Assembly (NCBI GenBank): GCA_019694395.1
Contig: JAIBCC010000011.1
Location: forward strand, 62,001-126,000
DNA: 64,000 nucleotides
From: Pyrinomonadaceae bacterium
GTDB taxonomy: Bacteria > Acidobacteriota > Blastocatellia > Pyrinomonadales > Pyrinomonadaceae
Reading direction: 5' to 3'
Shown here: piece after piece, positions 17,133-26,603 of the stretch
Numbering within the stretch: position 1 is the stretch's first letter
Layout of the letters: every line of letters starts with the position of its first letter
Program-made: the position numbers and the translations under genes
Notes under the pieces: model-generated
The model's database searches: none
What the model saw: only the letters and a program-made list of their open reading frames with translations
Told to the model about the DNA's origin: nothing

Positions 17133-17951
17133 TTAGCGGGTGCGGAAAATTTTGCGGAATTCTTTTGGAGTCATTCCAACAATATTTTTGAAACTGCGGG
17201 TAAAATGCGTTTGGTCAGCAAAACCTGTGTTGAGGGCAATTTCCACCAGACTTTCGTTCGAGGAAATTATTTTGTTTCGGGCATTTTCAATCCGAATTTT
17301 GCGGATGTAATCGCCAATCGTGCAGCGTTCAAATTGACGAAAAACACGGGCAAGATGGGTTGGATGAACGCCGACAAAATCAGCCAGATCATTCAAATTA
17401 AATGGCTCAGCAAAATTTTCGCGCAAAATTTCGATAGTTTTTTCAAGCCATAAAGGGCGTTTTCGCTCGTTAGAATTCAAATTCTGCCGGGAAGCAAAAA
17501 TTAAAAGTTCGGTCGTCAAACTTTCCAGGGAAAGTGCCGAAAATTTATCTCTTTGACAAAATTCCCGATACATTCGCGCCGCAATCCACAAAATCTCATC
17601 ACTTTGCATTGCCAAAGGTTCGTTTAATTTTGCTCCGTAATCTTTTACCCGTTCCAAATTATTGGCATCAATTTCAACCAAAAAATGGGTGCCGTTGGAA
17701 TTATGTTTTTCGGCGTGGCTGGTGTCCGGCGGATAATAAACTAAAGCAGTTGGGGCACGATCATTTACTTTTCGCTCGATTTGTTCCTGATAATTGCCCG
17801 AAATAACAAAACAAAAATGTGAAAGTTCGTGCGAATGTTTGGGAATTTGCAAACGATTCGGATAGGCTTTTTCGGTAAACCGGAATCCGTTCGCCAATAA
17901 TGCTTGCGAAGTTTCTCCGTAAAATTCTCCTGCTTTTAATCTTAAGGACAT
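17133..17951 (-). CDS. AraC-family transcriptional regulator with cupin-like sensor domain
   Basis: The start ATG at 17951 has AAAGGA just upstream; a TTG four codons earlier would place that site inside the gene. About 272 residues. The N-terminal half is cupin-like (IPKHSHELSHFCFVISGNY, with LVYYPPDTSHAEKH), likely the ligand sensor. The last 100 residues are the double HTH of AraC (FNLNDLADFVGVHPTHLARVF and LVEIALNTGFADQTHFTRSF). It lies 88 bp upstream of the two secreted hydrolases on the same strand and probably controls them; the inducer is unknown. Confidence 0.9.
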   Translation of the reverse strand: MSLRLKAGEFYGETSQALLANGFRFTEKAYPNRLQIPKHSHELSHFCFVISGNYQEQIERKVNDRAPTALVYYPPDTSHAEKHNSNGTHFLVEIDANNLERVKDYGAKLNEPLAMQSDEILWIAARMYREFCQRDKFSALSLESLTTELLIFASRQNLNSNERKRPLWLEKTIEILRENFAEPFNLNDLADFVGVHPTHLARVFRQFERCTIGDYIRKIRIENARNKIISSNESLVEIALNTGFADQTHFTRSFKNIVGMTPKEFRKIFRTR

Positions 17952-18067
17952 TTTTCCTTTCAAAAATTAAACACCACAAAAGCTTTATTTGTGACAACTT
18001 TGCAGGTTTTTACGAAAAGAAAAAATAAAAGTTCAATTAACAGGATGTTTGAAAGCAGAATTTTGTT

Positions 18068-19975
18068 TCAATCTATTGCCAATAGATTTTCCCATTCTTC
18101 GTAAAGTGCTTGGATTTGGGCTTCGGTTTGCTGATATTTTTGATTTGTTTCAAGTAATTTTTCGTGATTGGAAGCAATTTCCGTTGAACTCATCGCAAAG
18201 GAAAGTTTACCCAGTTCTTCCTCTAAACGCGGAATTTCCGATTCAATTTCCGAAATTCTTTTTTCAATTTGCTGACGCTGATTTTTTGATAATTGGTCTT
18301 TGGTTTTTGGCTGTTGGTCTTGGGAATCTAAATTGTTTAAGTCAGTAGAAAAATCCGGCTTTTGACTTTCGACTTTTGACTTTCGACTTTCCGTCCAATC
18401 GTGAAATTCGGAATAATTGCCGTTGAAAATTTCAATTTTTCCGTTTTCTTCAAATGAAAGGATCTGAGAAGCAATTCTGTCCAAAAAGTATCTGTCGTGC
18501 GAAACAGTAATAATCGTGCCTTGAAAAGCGTCTAAAGCCGATTCCAGAGCCTCTCGCGAAGGAATATCGAGGTGGTTGGTCGGTTCGTCGAGAATTAAAA
18601 CGTTTTTATTTGAATAAATCAGTTTAGCAAGTGCCAGTCTTCCCTTTTCGCCGCCGGAAAGATCGGAAACGCGTTTAAAAATATCTTCACCGACAAACAG
18701 AAAACGGGCTAAAAAATTACGCAATTCGCCATTTTCCGCCATTGGAGCTACCCGGCGCAGTTCCTGAATAATTTCGTTGCGTTCGTCCAGATCTTCCAAA
18801 TTTTGTGAGTAATAACCAATGTCAACTTTTGCTCCCCACAAAATTTTACCGGAAAGTTCGCGGAGTTTGCCTAAAACGGTTTTTAGAAAAGTAGTTTTCC
18901 CCGTTCCATTGCCGCCGATTACGCCCATTGCTTCTCCCCGAAGCAGCGAAAATTCGATATTTTTGGCTAAAATATTTTCGCCATAACCGATACTCAAATT
19001 TTCAACGGTCAAAACCTGATTGCCGGTGCGCTCAACTTTTTTTAGTTGAAAATTGCCTTGAGGTTTATCATTTTGCACTGCGTCAACCCGATCCATTCTT
19101 TCGAGCATATTGCGGCGCGATTTGGCTTGTTTAGTTTTTTGACCTTCGATATTGCGGCGGATAAATTCTTCGGTTTTAGAAATTAAAGCCTGCTGATTTT
19201 CAAAAGCTCTTCTTTGCGCTTCCCGACGTTCTTCTCTTTCAATCAAAAACTGCGAATAATTTCCTTTGTAACTGACGGCTTTTCCATTCTCGATTTCGAT
19301 AATGCGATTGCAAACACGGTCAAGAAAATACCGGTCGTGGCTGATGATAACAAAAGTTTTGTCATAGTTTTGCAAAAAGGTTTCCAGCCACTCAACCGCA
19401 TTCACGTCCAGATGGTTGGTCGGTTCATCCAACAGCAAAACGTCAGGCTGAGAAAGCAAAAGGCGTGCTAATCCAAGCCGATTTTTTTGTCCGCCTGACA
19501 GATTTTTGGTTTCGGTTGTCCAGGTTTCCTTGGCAAAACCCAATCCCATTAAAATTGCTTCGGCTTTAGCGGTGTAGGTAAATCCGTCTTCAAGTTCAAA
19601 TTCTGTTTGGAGTTCAGCGTAGTTTTCCAAAATCTCGTCGGAAACTTCTGTTTCCATCTGCTTTTCGAGCCGACGCATTTCGGCTTCAATATCGTGCAAA
19701 CGCTTGAAAGCAGAAAGTGCGGCAGTATGCACAGTTTCTTTTTCGGTAAAATCAACGTGCTGCTGCAAAAGTCCAAGTTTGAGATTGTTGATTTTGATAA
19801 CTTCGCCCGAATCCGGCAGTTCTTCGCCCGTAATCGTGCGAAAAACAGTCGTTTTCCCTGCGCCGTTTCTTCCAACCAACCCAACTTTTTCGTTCGGATT
19901 GATTTGAAATGAAACTCCGCGCAGAACTTCGTGTGCGCTGTAAGATTTAGTAACTTCGGCGAGACGAAAAAGCAT
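18068..19975 (-). CDS. ABC-F family ATPase (Uup/EttA type)
   Basis: 635 residues with two ABC ATPase domains and no membrane segments, so a soluble ABC-F protein acting on ribosomes. Walker A motifs are GRNGAGKTT (near 36) and GGNGTGKTT (near 355). Signatures are LSGGQKNRLGLARLL and LSGGEKGRLALAKL, each followed by a LLLDEPTNHLD or LILDEPTNHLD Walker B. The inter-domain P-site linker is about 235-310. A C-terminal coiled coil (about 570-635) marks the Uup-like group. Between domain 2 and the coiled coil, residues 528-538 and 552-561 are coded by two heptamer-repeat tracts. The start codon has no Shine-Dalgarno and sits 6 bp from another repeat cluster. Confidence 0.95.
   Translation of the reverse strand: MLFRLAEVTKSYSAHEVLRGVSFQINPNEKVGLVGRNGAGKTTVFRTITGEELPDSGEVIKINNLKLGLLQQHVDFTEKETVHTAALSAFKRLHDIEAEMRRLEKQMETEVSDEILENYAELQTEFELEDGFTYTAKAEAILMGLGFAKETWTTETKNLSGGQKNRLGLARLLLSQPDVLLLDEPTNHLDVNAVEWLETFLQNYDKTFVIISHDRYFLDRVCNRIIEIENGKAVSYKGNYSQFLIEREERREAQRRAFENQQALISKTEEFIRRNIEGQKTKQAKSRRNMLERMDRVDAVQNDKPQGNFQLKKVERTGNQVLTVENLSIGYGENILAKNIEFSLLRGEAMGVIGGNGTGKTTFLKTVLGKLRELSGKILWGAKVDIGYYSQNLEDLDERNEIIQELRRVAPMAENGELRNFLARFLFVGEDIFKRVSDLSGGEKGRLALAKLIYSNKNVLILDEPTNHLDIPSREALESALDAFQGTIITVSHDRYFLDRIASQILSFEENGKIEIFNGNYSEFHDWTESRKSKVESQKPDFSTDLNNLDSQDQQPKTKDQLSKNQRQQIEKRISEIESEIPRLEEELGKLSFAMSSTEIASNHEKLLETNQKYQQTEAQIQALYEEWENLLAID
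18293..18320. repeat. Heptamer repeat in the ABC-F gene (TTGGTCT type)
   Basis: TTGGTCT, TTGGTTT, TTGGCTG, TTGGTCT at 7-bp steps. It codes for about residues 552-561 of the ABC-F protein (around QQPKTKDQ). Confidence 0.8.
18362..18392. repeat. Heptamer repeat in the ABC-F gene (GACTTTC type)
   Basis: GACTTTC, GACTTTT, GACTTTC, GACTTTC at 7-bp steps. It codes for residues around SRKSKVESQKP, just after the second ATPase domain. Confidence 0.88.
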
Positions 19976-19981
19976 CGGATC

Positions 19982-20088
19982 AAGTAAAAAGTAAAAAGTA
20001 AAAAGTAAAAAATTTGGAACATAAAAGGCAAAGGTAGGAGCTAAAATCTCTCTACTTTTGCCTTTTTACTTTTGCCCTTTTACTTTGC
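19982..20088. repeat. Inverted pair of heptamer repeats between ppiC-like gene and ABC-F gene
   Basis: Four AAGTAAA copies at 19982-20009 face a complementary run of ACTTTTG / CCTTTTT-like units at 20053-20088. The two can pair across a roughly 40-nt loop. It lies directly after the stop of the foldase gene and directly before the start of the ABC-F gene on the minus strand, and may serve as terminator or leader structure. Confidence 0.85.
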
Positions 20089-20091
20089 TAA

Positions 20092-21339
20092 CTATTTTTT
20101 GGTGTTAGCGGTATTTGCCTTCGGCGCAGTATTAGCAGCAGTATTTGCTGTCGGCTTTGCTTCAGGTTTAGCATTTGCATTTGCCGGTTTATTGGCATTT
20201 GCATTCGAATTTGCTCCAGCTGCATTGGTATTTGCGTTGGTGTTAGCATTGGCATTAGGTGTTGCTGCCGGACGTGCGCCGCTTAACTCATTCGGGTTGT
20301 CAACGATTTTCTTGAGCAATAAATTTTCGATCTTAGCTTCGTTCATTGCTTGTGCAGCATACGCTTGGCTGACCAAATCTTTACGACCGTTGGTTAAAGC
20401 CTCAATAATTTGTTGACGAACTCCGGGGCTTTCCAAGGTCAGATTTTCATCTTTGTCGCTACGTTCAACGAGTTTGAAAATGTAGAATTTGCCATCCAAA
20501 TTGATCGGACCGACCACTTTACCAATCGGAATCTGCGGATTCATAAAGGCTGCAAGCTGACCGCCGTAACCTTGTTTCAATTGATCTTCGGAGATGTAGC
20601 CTAAATCGCCGCCATTGACTCGGCTTTGATCTTCGCTGTTTTCACGGGCAACCGTGGCAAAATCTGCACCTTGGTTAAGCTTGTTGGCAATTTCATTGAT
20701 TTTGAGTTTGGTGCTGGCTTCATCAACGGTTGAATCACCTTCCCCGCTCTTGTTTGGGTCAATAATAATTGCTGATAACTTAACCCCTTTCTTTTTGACA
20801 AAAGCTTCGGGATTTCCTTTGTAGAAAGCATCAATTTCACTATCTTTCGGGGCTTCAACCTTGCTGGTAACTTTTTCGACCAAAGCATTGATGGCAAGTT
20901 GTTTTTTCAGTCCGTTGCGAACACTTTCTTCAGTTTCGCCTGCATCCTTCAAGCCTTTTTCCCATTCTTCGGCAGATTTACCGCTGTTATTTTTGAGTTT
21001 ATTGAACTCTTCGGTAACTTTGGCATCTTCCGGCACAACTTTCTCTTTTTCAGCCTTTTGATACATTACTTCGGTCTGAATCAGGTTTTGCAAAACTTGC
21101 AGACGGGCTTGAGCTAATTCAAGCGGAGACAATTTTGATTCTTGTCCCTGAGCTTGCTGCTTGACGACTCTTTCGACTTCTTCCATGGTGATTGCTTTTC
21201 CGTTAACGGTAGCAACGGTTTCATTATTGACAGGTTTCTGTCCGTTTGCGCTTCCCGGATCAGTTCCGCACGAACTGAAAACCAAAGCAGAAACCGCTAA
21301 AATAGCAATCGTTAAAAACTTAAATTTGAATTGTGGCAC
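20092..21339 (-). CDS. Lipoprotein peptidyl-prolyl isomerase (PpiC/SurA-like parvulin)
   Basis: I place the start at GTG 21339, 11 bp after GGAAGGAG, because this gives a compact lipoprotein signal (KFLTIAILAVSALVFSSC) with a lipobox cysteine; ATG codons further upstream lack a ribosome site. About 415 residues: an N-terminal SurA-like helical chaperone part (residues 45-165), a parvulin domain (about 175-275, with ATVARENSEDQSRVNGGDLG), a C-terminal helix, then a 60-residue tail made almost only of Asn, Ala, Thr, Pro and Lys. It should help fold exported proteins at the outer face of the inner membrane. It is divergent from rpmB. Confidence 0.88.
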   Translation of the reverse strand: MPQFKFKFLTIAILAVSALVFSSCGTDPGSANGQKPVNNETVATVNGKAITMEEVERVVKQQAQGQESKLSPLELAQARLQVLQNLIQTEVMYQKAEKEKVVPEDAKVTEEFNKLKNNSGKSAEEWEKGLKDAGETEESVRNGLKKQLAINALVEKVTSKVEAPKDSEIDAFYKGNPEAFVKKKGVKLSAIIIDPNKSGEGDSTVDEASTKLKINEIANKLNQGADFATVARENSEDQSRVNGGDLGYISEDQLKQGYGGQLAAFMNPQIPIGKVVGPINLDGKFYIFKLVERSDKDENLTLESPGVRQQIIEALTNGRKDLVSQAYAAQAMNEAKIENLLLKKIVDNPNELSGARPAATPNANANTNANTNAAGANSNANANKPANANAKPEAKPTANTAANTAPKANTANTKK

Positions 21340-21483
21340 TGTGGCTTTTACTCCTTCCAAATAAACAATATTCATCATTGCTTGACTTAAACTAAAAAAA
21401 TTTGTTATAAATCTTGTTTTTGAGTTTGTAACCAAACAAACTCTTATATATCCCTCGGCTTAATATTTTGGAGGCAAAAAATA

Positions 21484-21678
21484 ATGGCAAAACGCTGTGA
21501 TGTATGCGGAAAAGGTCCGCAATTTGGAAATAATGTTTCGCACGCTAACAACAAAACCCGTCGTCGCTTTAACCCGAATCTGCAATCAATTCGAGTTGTT
21601 GCACCGACTGGTGGCGCAATCCGTCAAAAAGTTTGCACTCGCTGTTTGAAAGCGGGTAAAGTTGTCAAAGCTGTCTAG
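21484..21678 (+). CDS. rpmB: 50S ribosomal protein L28 (bL28)
   Basis: 64 residues, full length. It begins [20 protein letters not shown], with [16 protein letters not shown] in the middle and [12 protein letters not shown] at the end. The two CxxC pairs make it the zinc-binding (C+) form. A GGAGG site stands 10 bp before the ATG. A strong terminator follows, so it is a single-gene unit. Confidence 0.97.
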   Translation: MAKRCDVCGKGPQFGNNVSHANNKTRRRFNPNLQSIRVVAPTGGAIRQKVCTRCLKAGKVVKAV

Positions 21679-21708
21679 GTTGTTTGAGATTTAACCTCAA
21701 ACTTTGGT

Positions 21709-21743
21709 TGCCAGATGTAGAAATACATTTGGCATTTATTTTT
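21709..21743 (+). terminator. Terminator after rpmB
   Basis: TGCCAGATGTA (21709-21719) pairs with TACATTTGGCA (21724-21734) with one G-T wobble, followed by TTTATTTTT. A smaller hairpin GTTTGAG/CTCAAAC lies just before it at 21682-21702. Confidence 0.88.
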
Positions 21744-21745
21744 GC

Positions 21746-22123
21746 CTAAACAACGGCGATACACTCAATTTCCACTCGTGCATCACGCGGCAATCTCGCC
21801 GCTTCCACGGTTGCCCGTGCCGGTTTGTTTTCGATAAAAAACTCGCTGTAAACCGCATTCATTGCCGAAAAATCATTCATATCAGCCAGAAAAACTGTGG
21901 TTTTAACCACATTATTCAAGCTGGTTCCGGCGGCTTCTAATATCGCGCTTAAATTTTTCAAAACCTGACTGGTTTGTTCCGGCACATCTCCGGCAACGAA
22001 CTCGCCGGTTTTCGGATCAATCGGAATTTGTCCTGAAACAAAAACCATATTTCCAACCTTTACGGCTTGCGAATAAGGTCCGATTGCGCCCGGTGCATTG
22101 TCAGTTGAAATAATCTCTTTCAC
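21746..22123 (-). CDS. ridA: RidA-family enamine/imine deaminase
   Basis: 125 residues. Family marks are [20 protein letters not shown] near residue 15 and the C-terminal signature [19 protein letters not shown] with the conserved arginine and glutamate. RidA hydrolyses reactive 2-aminoacrylate-type enamines released by PLP enzymes, protecting metabolism. It is a single gene convergent with rpmB. The 22124-22322 spacer behind it contains a weak 7-bp-periodic tract (22249-22282) and no gene. Confidence 0.95.
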   Translation of the reverse strand: MKEIISTDNAPGAIGPYSQAVKVGNMVFVSGQIPIDPKTGEFVAGDVPEQTSQVLKNLSAILEAAGTSLNNVVKTTVFLADMNDFSAMNAVYSEFFIENKPARATVEAARLPRDARVEIECIAVV

Positions 22124-22322
22124 GATAATAATAGCCTTTGATTAAACTTTTTTACTCAAGCAAAAGGCAAATATTAGCAGAATTATTGGCAAAAAGAAAG
22201 CGAGGCACGGCTGGAAATTGTAAAGCCTTTGTAAAAAGTGGGCGGAAAGTGGAAAAATGAAAAAGTGAATAAGTAAAAAGGTTCAAAACTCCCTTTATCT
22301 TCAGCATCATTCTATATCCTAA

Positions 22323-24914
22323 TCAAAAACTGAACCTCATTCCAAAATCAACTCTCCGCGCATTGTTGGCAGAAATAGGCTGGTGAAAAAACGGTGATGT
22401 TTGGACTCCGACAAAGTTAGTGAAGTTAGTAAAATTAAAGACATTATTAGCGGTTGCATAGAGTTTAATTGAATATTTATGATTTGGAGAAATACCAATA
22501 TCTCCGCTTGCAGCTTCGCTTGAACTAACCACAATTGTTCCCGGAATTCCTACACCTTCCTTTCTTTTGACTAAACCGAAAGTCCAACTCAATGACATAT
22601 CAACTTGCTTTTGCCAAGTTCCGCGCTCACTATTTCGCAAGATTCCAAAAGGTCTGTCGTTAAAAATTGTGTCATCATTTTCATCTTTTCCAGTTGTAAT
22701 TGTATATGGCAGTGGCGAATTGACCATTAAATTAGTGGAAAAACTAATACCTTTCCGCACTTTCCAAAAGATTGAAGCATAAATGTGGTGTCTTTGGTCA
22801 AGATTTGAAACGGAACGGTCAAGTCTCAAATTATAATTGTCGCTTGGCATTCCGAAAATGCCATTAGCATCTGACATATTTTTTGCCCAAATGTATTCAA
22901 TTCCGTATGAGACTTTTTTATTTAATTGTCCGTTCAAACCAATATTTAGTGATTTTCTTTGAAAAAATGCTGATGATTCGACTTGGACAATCCGCCCAAA
23001 ATTTGGATTTGGTCTGAGACCATTCAAAGGCGCATTGATGTCACGACTCCGAAACTGATGAACTCCTTTTTCGTATTTGTAAAGAATTCGGAGCGAAGTT
23101 GTATTGTTCAATCTTTGCTCAAGCCCGATTGATGAAAGAAAAATATACGGATTCTTCAAATTATCTGTGGTTTGCCAAAAACTCTTTGGTAAGAATTGGC
23201 TTATTCCACTCAAAAACGGATTCGGATAACTCGGATTGATAATGACAATTTCGCTTGGTTGTGTTTTATCTTGACTTAAGACGTTTGCTAAATTGTTGGT
23301 TTCAAACCAATCATAATAGACACCTGCACCACCGCGAAAAGTTGTTTTTCCACGTTTGTTGGGCGACCAAGAAAATCCAATGCGAGGCGAAATGTTGTTT
23401 TTATCTTTTAAATTATTTTGCCATTCATAACGAAGACCAAGACTTAACAAAAAACTTTTATGCAGACGAACATCGTCTTGTAAATATGCTCCTAATTGAA
23501 TTTGTGAAAGTTTAATTTTCCTTGTTCCTAAACTTTGGGTAAAAGTTGTAGGCTTATTTAGAGTTAAATCGTTCAAACTCGAAAACGTAAAAGTCCCATT
23601 TTTGTTTTGTGCAGATTCAGTCTCAAGTTTTTCATATTCAAACAATCCGCCAATCTTCAAAGCCTGACTTTTTCCAAGCCCGAACAATAAATTATCTGAA
23701 AACCAAATTCCATTTTTGCGGCTGTCTTTTTTATTTCCCGCCCCGCCATCGCTAAATGAATCAAGCACAATAATTGCAGTCTTATCACTATTTGGATTTA
23801 TCTTTGAATTTTCGTTGGTATATTGCAAACGAAACTCATTGTAAAAACGCTTACCAATAGTTCCAACTTCGGAAACTCGTATTAAATGATTTGAGTTTTT
23901 TACAGAGAACGCACGTTCTTGTAGATTAAATTCGCCAACCCCATTGTTTTCTGACTTACTCATTGTTCCTTGATAGGCAATTCCGAGAAAATGAGTTTTG
24001 CTTAAATTCTGTGTAAACTTTATCCAAGGAAGAACATAACTGAATGAGTTACGAACCGAACCTCTAAGTTGACCATTTGGCGAAACAGCAACAATACTTT
24101 CATCTTTATAAGAGTTATTACTGAAAGCAGAGATAAAAAGTGAACTTTGTTTTTTTACCAAAGGTCCACTCAAGAAAAAGTCCAATCTTTTTTGTTGAGA
24201 AGGAAACCGTTGAATAGCAAATGGATAACGGGCATTAAGAGATTCATCATTAAATCCGGTTGAAACAGAACCACTCCAATTTCCTGCACCTGCTTTGGTT
24301 GTGACATCAATAATTGTGACACCAAGTTGATGATATTCCGCATCGAATGAACTTCTGGTTACTTTGATTGAAGCAATTTGTGATTTGGGTGGAAGTCTGC
24401 CGGGGAATCCGTCAACTCTAATTATTGCATCCTGTCCAAATTGATTTTTCAACTCTCGCTCCATTTCTTCGGGATCATCCGAAAGTCTTTCAATTTGCTC
24501 TTTGGTCAAAAAATTACTGAAAACATCTTCAGTTGCAGTTTCTTGTTTATCTCGCGTAACATCAACATTTTCAACAAATTCTGCCACTTGAAGTTGAATG
24601 TTGATTTCGTTTTTTCCTTGAATTACATCAACTTCTTGAGAGAGAGGGCGGAAACCTTTGGCTTCAATCTCCAAAATATATTTGCCTGATTTAAGATTTG
24701 AAAAGGTAACTTCTTGGTTTTTGGTAGTCCTAGTCGTTTTGTTTGAGCCGTCTTTGTCCTTTATTTTTATTATGGCATCAGTAATTAACGCACCTTTTTC
24801 ATCCGTCACCGAGACTTGTAAAAACGTGGATTGAAACGCAGACACACTTAGTATCAGGTTCAAAAATAAGAAAATGACACCAAGTTGTTTGGTAGAAAAA
24901 TCTATAAAGCACAT
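22323..24914 (-). CDS. TonB-dependent-receptor-like outer-membrane beta-barrel with N-terminal carboxypeptidase-like domain
   Basis: 863 residues with an N-terminal signal. Residues about 30-110 form a carboxypeptidase-regulatory-like (Ig-like) domain (VSVTDEKGALITDAIIKIKD). A plug-like segment follows (residues 140-215, with DAIIRVDGFPGRLPPKSQI and FDAEYHQLGVTIIDVTTKAG), then a long beta-barrel of alternating aromatic strands ending in the outer-membrane signal VDFGMRFSF. No classical TonB box is clear. Acidobacteria have many such proteins for import or surface functions. It starts at the base right after the upstream gene's stop and is the last gene of a minus-strand cassette with LolA-like, TlpA-like and small-peptide genes. 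Confidence 0.87.
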   Translation of the reverse strand: MCFIDFSTKQLGVIFLFLNLILSVSAFQSTFLQVSVTDEKGALITDAIIKIKDKDGSNKTTRTTKNQEVTFSNLKSGKYILEIEAKGFRPLSQEVDVIQGKNEINIQLQVAEFVENVDVTRDKQETATEDVFSNFLTKEQIERLSDDPEEMERELKNQFGQDAIIRVDGFPGRLPPKSQIASIKVTRSSFDAEYHQLGVTIIDVTTKAGAGNWSGSVSTGFNDESLNARYPFAIQRFPSQQKRLDFFLSGPLVKKQSSLFISAFSNNSYKDESIVAVSPNGQLRGSVRNSFSYVLPWIKFTQNLSKTHFLGIAYQGTMSKSENNGVGEFNLQERAFSVKNSNHLIRVSEVGTIGKRFYNEFRLQYTNENSKINPNSDKTAIIVLDSFSDGGAGNKKDSRKNGIWFSDNLLFGLGKSQALKIGGLFEYEKLETESAQNKNGTFTFSSLNDLTLNKPTTFTQSLGTRKIKLSQIQLGAYLQDDVRLHKSFLLSLGLRYEWQNNLKDKNNISPRIGFSWSPNKRGKTTFRGGAGVYYDWFETNNLANVLSQDKTQPSEIVIINPSYPNPFLSGISQFLPKSFWQTTDNLKNPYIFLSSIGLEQRLNNTTSLRILYKYEKGVHQFRSRDINAPLNGLRPNPNFGRIVQVESSAFFQRKSLNIGLNGQLNKKVSYGIEYIWAKNMSDANGIFGMPSDNYNLRLDRSVSNLDQRHHIYASIFWKVRKGISFSTNLMVNSPLPYTITTGKDENDDTIFNDRPFGILRNSERGTWQKQVDMSLSWTFGLVKRKEGVGIPGTIVVSSSEAASGDIGISPNHKYSIKLYATANNVFNFTNFTNFVGVQTSPFFHQPISANNARRVDFGMRFSF

Positions 24915-25763
24915 TTATTTTTCTTTCACTTCAAATAAGGTTGATTTAAATTTTGGATTTATCTGTAGCTTTTTTACTTTTCTTTCTTCAATGGTTTTTC
25001 CATCCTGTTCTACAACAATGCTTTGTGCAAATAAAACACCATCTTTAGTTTGATAATCAGAAAAGTAATATTTACGCTCAACCGACTTATCTGTCGCTTT
25101 ACTCGCCCAAGTTCGTGTAATTATTTGTAAAAGATGCGTTTTATTATTAAAGAAGAGTTTTACTTTTGAACCATTTTGCATAATGGATTCAATTACATCC
25201 AGTTTCCCTGTATTTGTTTCGGCAACTCCAACAAAAGAAAATTCTAAATTTTGATACCAGGAAAAATCTAACGTAATTGGAAATGTAACCCAAAAAGCAT
25301 CAGATTTTAACTTCAACATTTGCTCATTTTTCTTCTGTTCTGCTGATTTACCATCATTTATTTGAAAGTTCATCGGCTTTCCATCAACGAAAACATTCAG
25401 TTGTTCAGAAAAATTGTTGTTGTTTAAGATTGAGGTTGTGGAAGTTTGATTAGTTGCGTAATCGCTGAAAGCATTTTGGTATATTTGATTTGGAAATAAA
25501 ATGCTCAACTCAACTTCGGAAGAAAAGTCTGCTTTTCCATTAGGTAAATCCGGTGAATTTATTTGACCTGTAATATCAAAAATAACATTTAATCCGTTTA
25601 TGGATTTATTTTTTCTTATAGAATTTTGAGCTTGAGCCAAAATTGCTTTTGCTTTTTCCTTAGAAGAATCAATTTTTATTGGTTGAGCGACTAGATTTGG
25701 TGAACAAAATCCCAAGATTGTTAAAAATAAAATAAAAGTTATTGCGAAAGTTTTTATTTTCAT
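24915..25763 (-). CDS. Secreted LolA-like protein of unknown function
   Basis: 282 residues with a signal peptide (MKIKTFAITFILFLTILGF) and a Cys near residue 20. The mature part is beta-rich with an early helix (KAKAILAQAQNSIRK) and late strands (KVKLFFNNKTHLLQIITRTW, RKYYFSDYQTKDGVLFAQSI), the plan of LolA/LolB-fold lipoprotein carriers and of the MucB/RseB-type. The start overlaps the TlpA-like stop by 4 bp (ATGA) and its stop touches the barrel's start, so the three are made together. The LolA comparison is by layout only. It could bind the same ligand as the barrel. Confidence 0.7.
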   Translation of the reverse strand: MKIKTFAITFILFLTILGFCSPNLVAQPIKIDSSKEKAKAILAQAQNSIRKNKSINGLNVIFDITGQINSPDLPNGKADFSSEVELSILFPNQIYQNAFSDYATNQTSTTSILNNNNFSEQLNVFVDGKPMNFQINDGKSAEQKKNEQMLKLKSDAFWVTFPITLDFSWYQNLEFSFVGVAETNTGKLDVIESIMQNGSKVKLFFNNKTHLLQIITRTWASKATDKSVERKYYFSDYQTKDGVLFAQSIVVEQDGKTIEERKVKKLQINPKFKSTLFEVKEK

Positions 25764-26299
25764 TTGTCTATTACCTCTAATTTTTGAAATAAATCATTTT
25801 TATCAATTGGAGTTCCAAACCAAGTCTTTGTTATTTTCCCATTTTCAAGCAGAAAATTTGTGGGAAAATATTTAATTTTTAGTTTTTCATGAAGTGTCAC
25901 TTCTTTATCGTATAATATTGGAAACTTAATTCCATACTGATTAATAAAATCCTCAATATCACTTTTCTTTTCTATAGTAATTCCTAAAATTTTTATTTCT
26001 GAGTCCAACTTACTAAAGTTATCAGAAATAAGTTTTGATTCTTTTTTACACGCCTGACAACCAGTCAAAACATAAATGACTAAAACTTTTCCTTTTTTTA
26101 TTTCATCTGAAAAATCTGATTCGTCTATAATGTTATACAGTTGAGATTCTGGAAACGATGTCCCATTATAAGCAGACGCTTCTGCTAAATAAGCATTAGC
26201 CTCTTTTAATGACTTAAAAACTAAAAAGCAACCAAACGGAAGAATTAGTCCAATGATAACTGCAACAATAATCAAATACTTATTTTGTAAAAGTTTCAT
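25760..26299 (-). CDS. Membrane-anchored TlpA-like thioredoxin-fold protein
   Basis: 179 residues. The N-terminal hydrophobic helix (YLIIVAVIIGLILPFGCFLV) anchors it with the rest outside. The redoxin domain shows the active-site pair CQAC in VLTGCQACKKESKLI, then EIKILGITIEKKSD and the cis-proline region KYFPTNFLLENGKI. TlpA-like proteins reduce or shuffle periplasmic disulfides. The gene directly upstream encodes a secreted peptide with four cysteines, an obvious candidate substrate. It overlaps the LolA-like gene by 4 bp. Confidence 0.85.
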   Translation of the reverse strand: MKLLQNKYLIIVAVIIGLILPFGCFLVFKSLKEANAYLAEASAYNGTSFPESQLYNIIDESDFSDEIKKGKVLVIYVLTGCQACKKESKLISDNFSKLDSEIKILGITIEKKSDIEDFINQYGIKFPILYDKEVTLHEKLKIKYFPTNFLLENGKITKTWFGTPIDKNDLFQKLEVIDK

Positions 26300-26381
26300 A
26301 ATGTGGAAGGCTGTCTTTTTTTAGATAACTTTAAAACCAAAAAAGAAACTAAATAATCAACAGCCATTTATTTCAAAACTC

Positions 26382-26603
26382 TTAGTTCTCTATTGGTGAT
26401 TCGGGATCTTCAAATGCACGAACTTTGCCACAGTCCCAAATGCAAACTGGGTCTCCTCCAGCAACTACAGGAGGTCTTTGTTCCTGTAAATGACAAACAA
26501 CACCTGCAATAATTATGGTGCCAGCACAATCTGCCGCATAAACTGATACTGCTACAGATGAAAATAAAAGACTTGCAAGAAAAGAAATAAATAATTTCTT
26601 CAT
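26382..26603 (-). CDS. Small secreted peptide with four cysteines, unknown function
   Basis: 73 residues. The ATG at 26603 has AGGAGA 6 bp upstream and is preferred to the TTG before it. Signal peptide MKKLFISFLASLLFSSVAV, cleaved probably after VYA. The mature part is about 50 residues with four Cys: one near its start, one in VVCHLQEQ, and two in DPVCIWDCGK, then an acidic tail EDPESPIEN. Four cysteines beside a thioredoxin-like gene suggest two disulfides or a metal or modified peptide. I do not recognise the family. It is first or second in the cassette, after the HTH gene. Confidence 0.75.
   Translation of the reverse strand: MKKLFISFLASLLFSSVAVSVYAADCAGTIIIAGVVCHLQEQRPPVVAGGDPVCIWDCGKVRAFEDPESPIEN

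Noticed and set aside
18068..19975. Antibiotic-resistance ABC-F protein
   Set aside because: The C-terminal coiled coil and signatures fit housekeeping Uup/EttA-like proteins; nothing marks it as a resistance subtype.
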